Origin: Burkholderia sp. lig30
GTDB taxonomy: Bacteria; Pseudomonadota; Gammaproteobacteria; Burkholderiales; Burkholderiaceae
DNA: 34,497 nt
Assembly (NCBI RefSeq): GCF_000687455.2
Contig: NZ_JGVW01000133.1
Coordinates: 1 to 34,497 of the forward strand
Direction: 5' to 3'
The notes under the pieces were generated by a model. The model saw only the letters and a program-made list of their open reading frames with translations. It searched no databases and was not told the origin of the DNA. The translations under genes were made by a program, and so were the position numbers. Shown piece by piece: positions 7,674 to 14,151 of the stretch (position 1 is the first letter of the stretch; the number at the start of each line of letters is the position of its first letter).

Positions 7674-7714
7674 CAATGCTTAACAATGCTTAACCCGACG
7701 ACAGCTTGGGTTAA
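7674..7714. repeat. Tandem decamer and TTAACCC inverted repeat
   Basis: CAATGCTTAA occurs twice back to back (7674-7683, 7684-7693). Overlapping its end, TTAACCC (7690-7696) is mirrored by GGGTTAA (7708-7714) with eleven bases between. These lie in the AT-rich middle of the 541-base space between the divergent activator gene and the amyloid operon. They could be a regulator site for either direction. No protein can be named. Confidence 0.45.
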
Positions 7715-7778
7715 TCCTCTGCACATAAGCGCGCAATCGCATGGCCGACGAACCGGGGCGTGAATGACACGTCGTGAT

Positions 7779-7845
7779 TTTCAGCCCTGAAGCGGCCCGG
7801 TTGAATCCGCAGTATTCCCAAGCCCCCTCGTTTCAGGCCTGAAAC
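7779..7845. promoter_or_regulatory. Paired dyads, candidate enhancer sites
   Basis: Two related dyads occur upstream of the amyloid operon. TTTCAG-CC-CTGAAG spans 7779-7792 and a perfect GTTTCAGGCCTGAAAC spans 7830-7845. Their centres are 52 bases apart, close to five helical turns, and lie about 160 and 110 bases before the predicted sigma-54 start site. This is the geometry expected for upstream activating sequences of a sigma-54 enhancer-binding protein, and genes for two such proteins flank the operon. Which of them binds is inference. Confidence 0.6.
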
Positions 7846-7920
7846 ATTTTTTTTGCATTTAGCCTCGCGATTCTTGACGCCGGATTGCCAATCGCAATTG
7901 CGACAACGGTTTGAGCACGA

Positions 7921-7936
7921 TGGCATGTATTTCGCT
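7921..7936 (+). promoter_or_regulatory. Sigma-54 (-24/-12) promoter of the amyloid operon
   Basis: TGGCATGTATTTCGCT matches the RpoN consensus TGGCACG-N4-TTGCW with the invariant GG and GC at exactly the right spacing and two mismatches. A start site near 7947 would leave a short leader containing the GGAG at 7953-7956 before the first ATG at 7964. The nearby dyads and flanking RpoN-type activators support it. Confidence 0.75.
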
Positions 7937-7963
7937 GGATACCCGGCATACCGGAGACACGCC

Positions 7964-8323
7964 ATGCGAAACCTCCATCGCCCCTTCTTCATCTGGATGG
8001 CCGTCGCGCTCGCAACTGCGTCCGCGCCGTTCAGCTGCGTCGCGCAAGAGGCCGCGCAACCGGACGAGCCGGGCCTCGTGCCTGTGTCGCAGGTCAAGGA
8101 CGCTACGGTGATGAACCGTTATGCCCAGATCGACGAGGACACGCTCAACCAGCAGCGCGGCCGCGCACCCGGCTTCGTCATGGTGGCGGCGACGCCGCAG
8201 ATGCTGGGCACCCCCCCGTCGGTGACGCTCTGGGACGAACTCGCGCCGCCCGCGCCGTTGCCGATACCGGTCGATGCGCAGCGCACGATGCAGGGCAATA
8301 CCGTGACCTACACGAGGAAATAA
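7964..8323 (+). CDS. Small exported protein, first gene of amyloid operon
   Basis: A 119-residue protein with a clear signal peptide (MRNLHRPFFIWMAVALATAS, cleavage near CVAQ-EA). The mature part has no recognised domain. It is Pro-rich toward the end (LWDELAPPAPLPIPVDAQ) and contains VPVSQVKDATVMNRYAQIDEDTLNQQRGRAPGF in its middle portion, which suggests an exported, partly disordered protein. GGAG lies seven bases before the ATG. It is the first gene after the sigma-54 promoter and is followed 71 bases later by a second exported protein, so both probably serve amyloid assembly. It could fill the place of FapA, the periplasmic chaperone that heads Pseudomonas fap operons, but I see no sequence similarity to claim that. 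Confidence 0.8.
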   Translation: MRNLHRPFFIWMAVALATASAPFSCVAQEAAQPDEPGLVPVSQVKDATVMNRYAQIDEDTLNQQRGRAPGFVMVAATPQMLGTPPSVTLWDELAPPAPLPIPVDAQRTMQGNTVTYTRK

Positions 8324-8394
8324 CGGCACGCCTCTGCGCGCCACGCACACGCGTCACGAACCGTCCTGCCCCGACCCGATACGAGAGATCAACC

Positions 8395-8889
8395 ATGAAC
8401 GTTCCGCTCTTCCTGTCCCGCCGCCCGCTACGCGTCGCGCTGTGCGTGGCGCTCGCCGGCGGCGCATGCGGCGCGGCACGTGCGCAGGAGCAAGTGACCA
8501 ACCCGGGCGACATCATCGTGACGCGCGACATCACGCCCCGCATCGCGTATCGCCCCGTGCCGACGGATCAGGACCCGGTGCGCGTGCGCGCGACCACGTT
8601 CCCGGCCAACAGCTTCAATCCGATGATGGCCACGATGGTCTCGGATCTCGACCTCACGAACGCGCACGGATCGAACGGCGTCATGCCTGGCGGCATGCTC
8701 GGCGGCAACGCGGGCATGCAGGCGGTCACGCGCGTGCTCACGGGCGACGCCGCCGGCGCGGCGGGCGGCATGATCGCGCGCGGAGCGGTCGGCGGCGCAA
8801 GCCCGGCCGGCGGCATCGGCGGCGCGATCTCCGGCGCGGTGACGAATGCGCTCGCGCCGCTCACGAGCGCGCTGGGAGCCGCCAAATGA
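8395..8889 (+). CDS. Gly/Ala-rich exported protein of amyloid operon
   Basis: A 164-residue protein with a signal peptide (LRVALCVALAGGACGAARAQ). The mature N-terminal part, VTNPGDIIVTRDITPRIAYR then VRVRATTFPANSFNP, is followed by a Met/Gly-rich segment (MPGGMLGGNAGM) and a Gly/Ala-rich tail (AAGAAGGMIARGAVGGAS, GGIGGAISGAVTNAL). Such a tail is typical of proteins that pack into membranes or fibres. I do not recognise a family. The stop overlaps the start of the FapB-like gene in ATGA (8886-8889), so translation of the two is probably coupled and a role in amyloid nucleation or export is likely by context. Confidence 0.8.
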   Translation: MNVPLFLSRRPLRVALCVALAGGACGAARAQEQVTNPGDIIVTRDITPRIAYRPVPTDQDPVRVRATTFPANSFNPMMATMVSDLDLTNAHGSNGVMPGGMLGGNAGMQAVTRVLTGDAAGAAGGMIARGAVGGASPAGGIGGAISGAVTNALAPLTSALGAAK

Positions 8890-9557
8890 ACGCGCTCGTG
8901 CAATGCCTGCCATCGCGCTTGCGCGCCGCCGCAAGCTGCCATGCCATCGCCCGGTCGTGCGTGGCGGGCGCAGTGCTCGCGATCGGTGCCGCACTTGCAT
9001 TGCCCGCGGCGCACGCCCAGGACGTGCCGCTCGTAAGCGGCACCGCGACGATCGCGACCGGCACGGCAACCGGTGCGACCGGTGTGATCGCAATCAATGA
9101 AGCAGCCGGCCTCGACAACGTGCAAGCCAATCAACTGGCGTTGGGCATCGCTGCGGCAGGCACCGGATATATCGCGTCGACGCAGGCAGCGACGACGTCG
9201 GCGCGCGTCGGCGACACGGCCGTGCGCATCGAAGGCTCGGCTTTCTCGAACGTCTCGGGTGCATTGATGGTGAATCAGAGCGCAGGGGCGGGAAATCTTC
9301 AGCGCAACAGCACCGTGCTCGGAACGCTGGGCGCGGGAGTGCGGGCTGTCTCGGATACCGAACTATCCGAGACAGCCCCGGGACACGGTGGACTGGGACT
9401 CCCGGTGGGCGGGCGGGATATGCCCGAAGCGTCGATTAGCGGCGACGCTTTCAAGCATATCAGCGGCATCGTACAAGTCAACCAGACCTCCGGCGCCGGT
9501 AATGCCACGGCAAACAGTTTTGTGCTCCGTCCCCCGGCGGGCACTCTTTTTAACTAA
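8886..9557 (+). CDS. fapB: FapB-like amyloid nucleator
   Basis: The ATG at 8886 overlaps the previous stop, and the product starts with a long signal peptide ending near AHAQ-DV (residue 45). The 223-residue protein carries three Fap-type repeats: GVIAINEAAGLDNVQANQLAL (66-86), SGALMVNQSAGAGNLQRNSTV (124-144) and SGIVQVNQTSGAGNATANSF (193-212). The pattern is G-hydrophobic-x-hydrophobic-N-x-x-x-G-x-x-N-x-x-x-N-x-hydrophobic. In Pseudomonas, FapB is the minor fibre subunit that nucleates FapC. Its smaller size, the short linkers between repeats and its position before the major subunit gene support FapB over FapC. The linker at about 153-164 is encoded by a perfect DNA hairpin (9343-9378). Confidence 0.8.
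   Translation: MNALVQCLPSRLRAAASCHAIARSCVAGAVLAIGAALALPAAHAQDVPLVSGTATIATGTATGATGVIAINEAAGLDNVQANQLALGIAAAGTGYIASTQAATTSARVGDTAVRIEGSAFSNVSGALMVNQSAGAGNLQRNSTVLGTLGAGVRAVSDTELSETAPGHGGLGLPVGGRDMPEASISGDAFKHISGIVQVNQTSGAGNATANSFVLRPPAGTLFN
9343..9378. repeat. 15-bp perfect hairpin inside fapB
   Basis: GGGCTGTCTCGGATA (9343-9357) and TATCCGAGACAGCCC (9364-9378) are exact inverse complements separated by six bases. The RNA hairpin falls within the coding sequence of the FapB-like gene, in the linker between the second and third repeat, and has no U-tract. It could slow ribosomes, limit read-through or stabilise mRNA fragments, or be an inserted repeat. Confidence 0.6.
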
Positions 9558-9581
9558 GCCATCACCGAAACGGAGCGTACT

Positions 9582-11012
9582 ATGAAGCGCACACTCATTG
9601 CAGCGGCGATCCTCGCGTCAGCAGCCAGTTCCGTGTATGCGTCGCCGCCGAAGGCCTATCTGTTCAACACGACGGGTGTCACCGACACGGTCGCCATCCA
9701 TGGCTGGGTCAGGCTGTTCGGCAGCGTGACCGTGACGAGCACGGCCGGGGCCGTCATCAACAACAACCAGTCGGTCTCGGTGGCCGGCGTGGTGCTCGAT
9801 CCGAACTACCAGAGCTACTCGAAGGGCGCGATCACGACGACGTTCAACAACGAAGACAAGAACGTGTCGGTAAGCGGCAGCTCGTCGTTCTCGTCGAACG
9901 AGTCGTCCTCGAGGATGTCGTCGTCGCAATCGACCGAATCGAAGTCGTCGTCGCACGATTCGCACAGCGTGACGGCATGGGCCTCGGGCGAAAGCTCGAA
10001 GTCCCAGTCGAGCCACACGAAGCAATCGTCGTCGTCGCAACAGGACACGAGCGCGAGCAGCGGCCACAAGGCCGTCGCAGGCGTGCTGACGGTCACGGTC
10101 GCCGCGTCCGAAAACGAGAGCACGTCACACACCCGCACCCGCCACGGCAGCAGCGAAAGCGAGAACTTCAACGGCAGCCTCTACGTGGCCGGCGCGGCTG
10201 GCGTCGCATGGGACAACGCATCGTCGAACAGCAACACGCATGACGCCAAGATGAGTTCGTCGTCGAGCTCCAGCCACTCCGAGAGCGAGTCCGGCTACAA
10301 GGCGCGGGTGCATCACGACGATTCGTCGTCGACCTCGTCGTCCAGCAAGTCGATGCAGGCGAGCTCGAGCGAAAAGTTCTCGAAGAACACGTCCTGGAGC
10401 TACAAGCTCGACGTCGACAAGACTGACGTGACGACCACCGGCAGCGTCACGCAGCACATCGACACCCGCAAGCCCGGCGAGCTCAACGCGGGCACCGGCA
10501 ACAACGCCGCGTCGGGCGTCACCGGCAACCTGGGCGTCAACGTCGCGGAAGGCATCAGCAACGCGCAAAGCAACGACGTCGCGCTCGCGTCGGTGGACAT
10601 CGGCAACGTGTTCGGCAACGCGCAGATCTTCAGCAGCCAGTCGTCGTCGGGCAAGGCCGCCGTCAACAACTTCAAGCTGAACGCGACGATCGGCGACGGC
10701 TCGCTGTCGAACGTGTCGGGCAACGTCGGCGTGAACGTCGCGTCGGGCATCGGCAACGTGCAGAACAACAGCCTCGCCGGCGCCGTGACGACCGTCAATC
10801 CGGCGCAGGTGTCGACGGTCGCGATGCTCGCCACGGACGACAACACGCAGAATGCGGCCGCGCAGGCCAAGGGCCGCTTCGAAGGCACCGCGTTGCTCGG
10901 CGCCAACACGCTGCACGGCTCCGCCGGCAACATCGGCGTGAACATCGCCGGCGGCGTCGGCAACCTGCAGCACAACGGCCTCGCGATCGCGGCGCTCAAC
11001 AACGGTCATTGA
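9582..11012 (+). CDS. fapC: FapC-like major amyloid subunit with Ser/His-rich domain
   Basis: A 476-residue exported protein (signal MKRTLIAAAILASAASSVYA, cleavage near 20) with GGAG before the ATG. Three C-terminal Fap repeats stand out: SGVTGNLGVNVAEGISNAQS (311-330), VSGNVGVNVASGIGNVQNNS (378-397) and GSAGNIGVNIAGGVGNLQHN (446-465). They are separated by linkers of about 45 residues, as in FapC. The unusual part is residues 98-275, two long Ser-rich blocks with many His, Lys, Glu and Asp (such as SSSQSTESKSSSHDSH and HHDDSSSTSSSSKSMQ) around Gly/Ala/Val-rich patches (AVAGVLTVTVA, YVAGAAGVAW) that look like degenerate repeat units. The usual C-terminal CxxC of Pseudomonas FapC is absent. 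The protein should be exported through the FapF-like channel and form surface amyloid fibres for biofilm. Confidence 0.82.
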   Translation: MKRTLIAAAILASAASSVYASPPKAYLFNTTGVTDTVAIHGWVRLFGSVTVTSTAGAVINNNQSVSVAGVVLDPNYQSYSKGAITTTFNNEDKNVSVSGSSSFSSNESSSRMSSSQSTESKSSSHDSHSVTAWASGESSKSQSSHTKQSSSSQQDTSASSGHKAVAGVLTVTVAASENESTSHTRTRHGSSESENFNGSLYVAGAAGVAWDNASSNSNTHDAKMSSSSSSSHSESESGYKARVHHDDSSSTSSSSKSMQASSSEKFSKNTSWSYKLDVDKTDVTTTGSVTQHIDTRKPGELNAGTGNNAASGVTGNLGVNVAEGISNAQSNDVALASVDIGNVFGNAQIFSSQSSSGKAAVNNFKLNATIGDGSLSNVSGNVGVNVASGIGNVQNNSLAGAVTTVNPAQVSTVAMLATDDNTQNAAAQAKGRFEGTALLGANTLHGSAGNIGVNIAGGVGNLQHNGLAIAALNNGH

Positions 11013-11030
11013 CCGCACAACCGGGGGAAC

Positions 11031-11065
11031 GCGCCGTGCCGCCCGTTCGTCGGGCGACGCGGCGC
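11031..11065. terminator. Intercistronic hairpin between fapC and fapD
   Basis: GCGCCG (11031-11036) pairs with CGGCGC (11060-11065), and GCCCG (11041-11045) with CGGGC (11051-11055), around a five-base loop and a 4 x 4 internal loop. There is no U-tract. Placed just after the gene for the main fibre subunit and before the ribosome-binding site of the next gene, it may act as a partial terminator or protect the 3' end of fapC mRNA. Confidence 0.45.
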
Positions 11066-11083
11066 GCGTGGCAGGAGATCGGC

Positions 11084-11794
11084 ATGTCCGGGGAACATCG
11101 GCTTTCGTCGCGGCACATCGCCGCCGTCGTGGCGACCGGCGTCTGGTGCGCGGTGGCCTTCGCGCAATCGAGCATCGACACCTACACGCTCGCGGGCGTG
11201 CCGCTCACGAAGCACCTGAAATCGGTCCGCGACCTGCGCTATCGCGACATCGTCAGCCAGAAGTTCGACTTCAGCTGCGGCTCGGCCGCGCTCGCCACGC
11301 TGCTCAAATACGGCTACGACATCGATATTCCGGAACCCGAAATGATCCGGCGGATGATGGCATTCTCGTCGCCGGACGTCGTGGTCAAGAATGGTTTCTC
11401 GATGCTCGACATGAAGAAGTTCGTCGAGACCCTCGGCCTGCGCGGCCGCGGCTTCAGGGTCGGCATCGACGCGCTGTATCACCTGCAGATCCCCGTGCTC
11501 GTGCTGATGAATCTCGACGGCTACGAGCATTTCGTGATCGTCAAGCATGCGGAAGACGGCCGGATCTTCATCGCCGATCCGGCGCTCGGCAACCGCATCC
11601 TGCTCGAAAAGGACTTCGCCAGAACCTGGAACGGCCTCGTCTTCGCCGTTCTGGGCAAACCGTTCAAGGAGGATTCCCCCCTGTTGCAGAACAACGAATC
11701 GCTGGCGCTCAAGCTGCGCGACCAGGCGCTCGGCACGAGTTCCGCCGCGGTTCCCTTCGTCGAATTCGGCTTGATCAAGGCAGACCTGTTCTGA
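11084..11794 (+). CDS. fapD: FapD-like C39-family peptidase
   Basis: I chose the ATG at 11084, with AGGAG at 11073-11077, because it gives a signal peptide (HIAAVVATGVWCAVAFAQ). The frame is open from 11009, within the fapC stop. The 236-residue product has the papain-like C39 triad: Gln59 and Cys65 in SQKFDFSCGSAAL, His149 in GYEHFVIVK and Asp165 in IADPALGN. In Pseudomonas, FapD is a periplasmic cysteine-protease-like protein needed for export through FapF, perhaps by acting on fibre subunits. All catalytic residues are present here, so it is probably active. The C-terminal ALKLRDQ region after 195 is not part of the peptidase domain. It is spaced 6 bases from the next gene, so the operon continues. 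Confidence 0.85.
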   Translation: MSGEHRLSSRHIAAVVATGVWCAVAFAQSSIDTYTLAGVPLTKHLKSVRDLRYRDIVSQKFDFSCGSAALATLLKYGYDIDIPEPEMIRRMMAFSSPDVVVKNGFSMLDMKKFVETLGLRGRGFRVGIDALYHLQIPVLVLMNLDGYEHFVIVKHAEDGRIFIADPALGNRILLEKDFARTWNGLVFAVLGKPFKEDSPLLQNNESLALKLRDQALGTSSAAVPFVEFGLIKADLF

Positions 11795-11800
11795 CTCGTC

Positions 11801-12628
11801 ATGAAACGCTACCTCTCGCCGCTCTGCCTCGCATGGTGCACCACCCTGTGCGGCTACGCGAGCAGCGCCGTTGCGGCCGAAAACGCGCCCGGCGCGCTCA
11901 ATGCATCACGTCCGTTCGACAGCCAACTGCCTGCACCGGCGCTGCAGCTCGTCGACGACGACGTCCTCGCCCACCAGACCGGAAAATATGCCGGCGCATC
12001 GATGATTTCCGGGTTCGTGCTGAATCTGGTGTCCCAATGGCAATTGCCGAACGGCGCGCTTGCGGTCGCGCAAGGCACGCTGTCGGTCGCGACGAATGCC
12101 GCCGGCCGGCCCCACGCGCACGTCACGACATTCGCCCGGGTCGTCGACGGCGGCGACGGGCCGAGCGGCGCGAACCCGAACGCCATCGCGACCGGCGGGC
12201 AGTCGGTCTCGGTCAACGGCATCTCGCAGATCACGCAGGTCGCGGGCAACTACAACACCGGCACCAATGCGGCCGTCATCGACTTCAACGCGAACAATCC
12301 GACGGCGCAGCCCCTGCCCGGCTCGACGTCGAACGCCAGCGCATCCGCAAGCGATGCGTCGGGCACCGTGAAGGCGGTGATTTCGTTTTCCGGCAAGGGG
12401 CTGTCCGTCGCGTTGCAGACCCCCGCCGGCCTCGCCACCCAGTCGATCTCCCCGGCATCCTCCCAGCAGGCCGGTGCGATCGCGCAACTGCTGCAAGTCA
12501 CGGGCAATCGCCAGATTGTCTCGAACCAGCTTCAACTGCTGTTGCGCACCCAGTCACTGTCGTCAGCGACGCTCCGTCAGATGGGCGTCCTCCAGGCGCT
12601 GCAGAACAGCGCCCTTCCGAGGAGATGA
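11801..12628 (+). CDS. fapE: FapE-like exported amyloid component
   Basis: A 275-residue protein with a signal peptide (LSPLCLAWCTTLCGYASSAVA, cleavage near AVAA-EN). The early mature region LVDDDVLAHQTGKYAGASMI followed by SGFVLNLVSQWQLPNG resembles FapE, in which a conserved (L/D)xxLxxxRG(R/K)Y motif precedes a beta-rich domain. The rest is Ser/Ala/Asn-rich with beta-like patches (QSVSVNGISQITQVAGNYNT) and a C-terminal helix (VSNQLQLLLRTQSLSSATLRQM). FapE is found in small amounts in purified Pseudomonas fibres; its exact role is unsettled. The start at 11801 lies six bases after fapD with no clear ribosome-binding site, which suggests translational coupling. Confidence 0.72.
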   Translation: MKRYLSPLCLAWCTTLCGYASSAVAAENAPGALNASRPFDSQLPAPALQLVDDDVLAHQTGKYAGASMISGFVLNLVSQWQLPNGALAVAQGTLSVATNAAGRPHAHVTTFARVVDGGDGPSGANPNAIATGGQSVSVNGISQITQVAGNYNTGTNAAVIDFNANNPTAQPLPGSTSNASASASDASGTVKAVISFSGKGLSVALQTPAGLATQSISPASSQQAGAIAQLLQVTGNRQIVSNQLQLLLRTQSLSSATLRQMGVLQALQNSALPRR

Positions 12629-12743
12629 GCGCGGCCCGCAAGCCGCGACAGCGCACATGCCGCGCACGCGTGTGCCACTTCTGGCCGCAGCGGGCCGCGC
12701 CCCTTGGCGCGGCTCCCGGCGGTCCATTCCGGGGGGAAGGATC

Positions 12744-14126
12744 ATGTCGCATCACAAGTCGTCAACAGGCAAACCGCGCACCGTGCTCGCCGCCATCCCG
12801 GCCGCGGTGCTTTGCTTTGCGTTCACGCAGGGCGCGCATGCGCAGGCGCTCGCCGACCAGTCGCTCGAGGAGCGCCTCAACACGTTGATGAAAGTCGTCG
12901 ACGCGCAGCAGCGCAAGATCGACGTGCTCGAACGTCAGGTCGTCGATCTCGAGATGGCCCGGCGCGGGCGCGGCGCCCCGGGCGGGTCGGGCGACGGCGT
13001 CGCCGCGCCGCCGGCGCTGGTCTCGCAATACACGCCCGTCACGCCTGCGCCCGGCGAAGGCACCGGCACCGCGACCGGCGTGCCGGTCAACCCGCCGCCG
13101 CCCGCGAGCGCGGGCGAAAGCGGCGCGCCGGGCGCCATCGGCACCGTGCAGAAAGCCACCGAGCCCGGTCGCACCGCGGCGGAAGACGCAGTCGTGCAAC
13201 GCGAGCATGCGCCGCTCTTCGACCACAAGCTGACAATCGACTGGGGCATCAGCGACACCTATTACGACCGGCGGCAACTGCAGCTGTCCGGCTTTCTTGC
13301 GCTCGACGCGATCTTCCTCGGCAACCTGAACCTCGGCCAGACGAAGTCGCACCAGCTGATGTCCGACGTGGACGTCCGCTATGGACTCACCGACCGGATC
13401 AGCGTCGACGTCGACGTGCCGTACCTGTACCGCACCGCCACCTTCATCAACGGCGGCGCGGGCACCTCGGCGAGCACGATGTCCGACACGAACGTCAGCT
13501 CGCACGCGCTCGGCGACGTCAATTTCGGCATCTACTACCAGTTCGTCAAGGAGCGCGACAGCATTCCGGACATCGTCGGCAGCCTGCGCGTGAAGTCGCC
13601 GACCGGCACGTCGCCGTTCGGCATCAAGTTGCTGCAGGCCGACCCGAACAACACGAACCTCGTCGCGCCCGACAAGCTGCCGACCGGCACCGGCTTCTGG
13701 AGCATCACGGCCGGCGTCTCGGCGCTGAAGACCTACGATCCGGTCGTGCTGTTCGGCAGCGTGTCCTACACGTACAACGTCGCCCGTTCGTTCTCCGACA
13801 TATCGTCGGTGGCCGGCCAGACCGTGCCCGCCAAGGTCAAGCTCGGCGACATCATCCAGTTCGGCGGCGGCGTTGCGCTCGCGTTTTCCGAACGCGACTC
13901 CGCGAGCATCGCCTACACGATGGCGATCGAACCGTCCACCGAAACGCAGGCCCCGGGCCAGGGCTGGCAGCGAGTGCCGGGCAGCCAGACGACGGCATCG
14001 ACGTTGAGTTTCGGCCTCAACCATGTGTTCAACAAGCACCTGACGATGAACGCGTCGGTCGCGATCGGGCTGACGCCCGATGCGCCGAACTTCATCGTCG
14101 GCCTGCGCTTCCCGTACACGTTCTGA
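12744..14126 (+). CDS. fapF: FapF-like outer-membrane amyloid channel
   Basis: The ATG at 12744 follows GGGGGAAGG and yields 460 residues with a signal peptide ending near AHAQ-AL (34). Next comes a short coiled coil (residues 37-72, LEERLNTLMKVVDAQQRKIDVLERQ), a Pro/Gly/Ala-rich linker (73-150) and a beta-barrel from about 160. The barrel has alternating strands (YGLTDRISVDVDVPYLYR, GDVNFGIYYQF, VLFGSVSYTYNVA) and a C-terminal strand ending in Phe (FIVGLRFPYTF), as in outer-membrane proteins. This order of coiled coil, linker and barrel is that of FapF, the trimeric channel that secretes Fap subunits. It is preceded by a 115-base gap and followed after 25 bases by an activator gene. Confidence 0.88.
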   Translation: MSHHKSSTGKPRTVLAAIPAAVLCFAFTQGAHAQALADQSLEERLNTLMKVVDAQQRKIDVLERQVVDLEMARRGRGAPGGSGDGVAAPPALVSQYTPVTPAPGEGTGTATGVPVNPPPPASAGESGAPGAIGTVQKATEPGRTAAEDAVVQREHAPLFDHKLTIDWGISDTYYDRRQLQLSGFLALDAIFLGNLNLGQTKSHQLMSDVDVRYGLTDRISVDVDVPYLYRTATFINGGAGTSASTMSDTNVSSHALGDVNFGIYYQFVKERDSIPDIVGSLRVKSPTGTSPFGIKLLQADPNNTNLVAPDKLPTGTGFWSITAGVSALKTYDPVVLFGSVSYTYNVARSFSDISSVAGQTVPAKVKLGDIIQFGGGVALAFSERDSASIAYTMAIEPSTETQAPGQGWQRVPGSQTTASTLSFGLNHVFNKHLTMNASVAIGLTPDAPNFIVGLRFPYTF

Positions 14127-14151
14127 AGCGCGCTCACGCAACGAGGTTATC

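Noticed and set aside
9815..10171. Minus-strand frame rich in Asp and Leu opposite fapC.
   Set aside because: It arises from the TCG-rich Ser codons read in reverse and has no plausible start signals.
9880..10380. The Ser-rich stretch of fapC as a frameshift artefact.
   Set aside because: The frame is continuous from signal peptide to the last repeat, codons follow the GC-rich bias, and both sides are recognisable.
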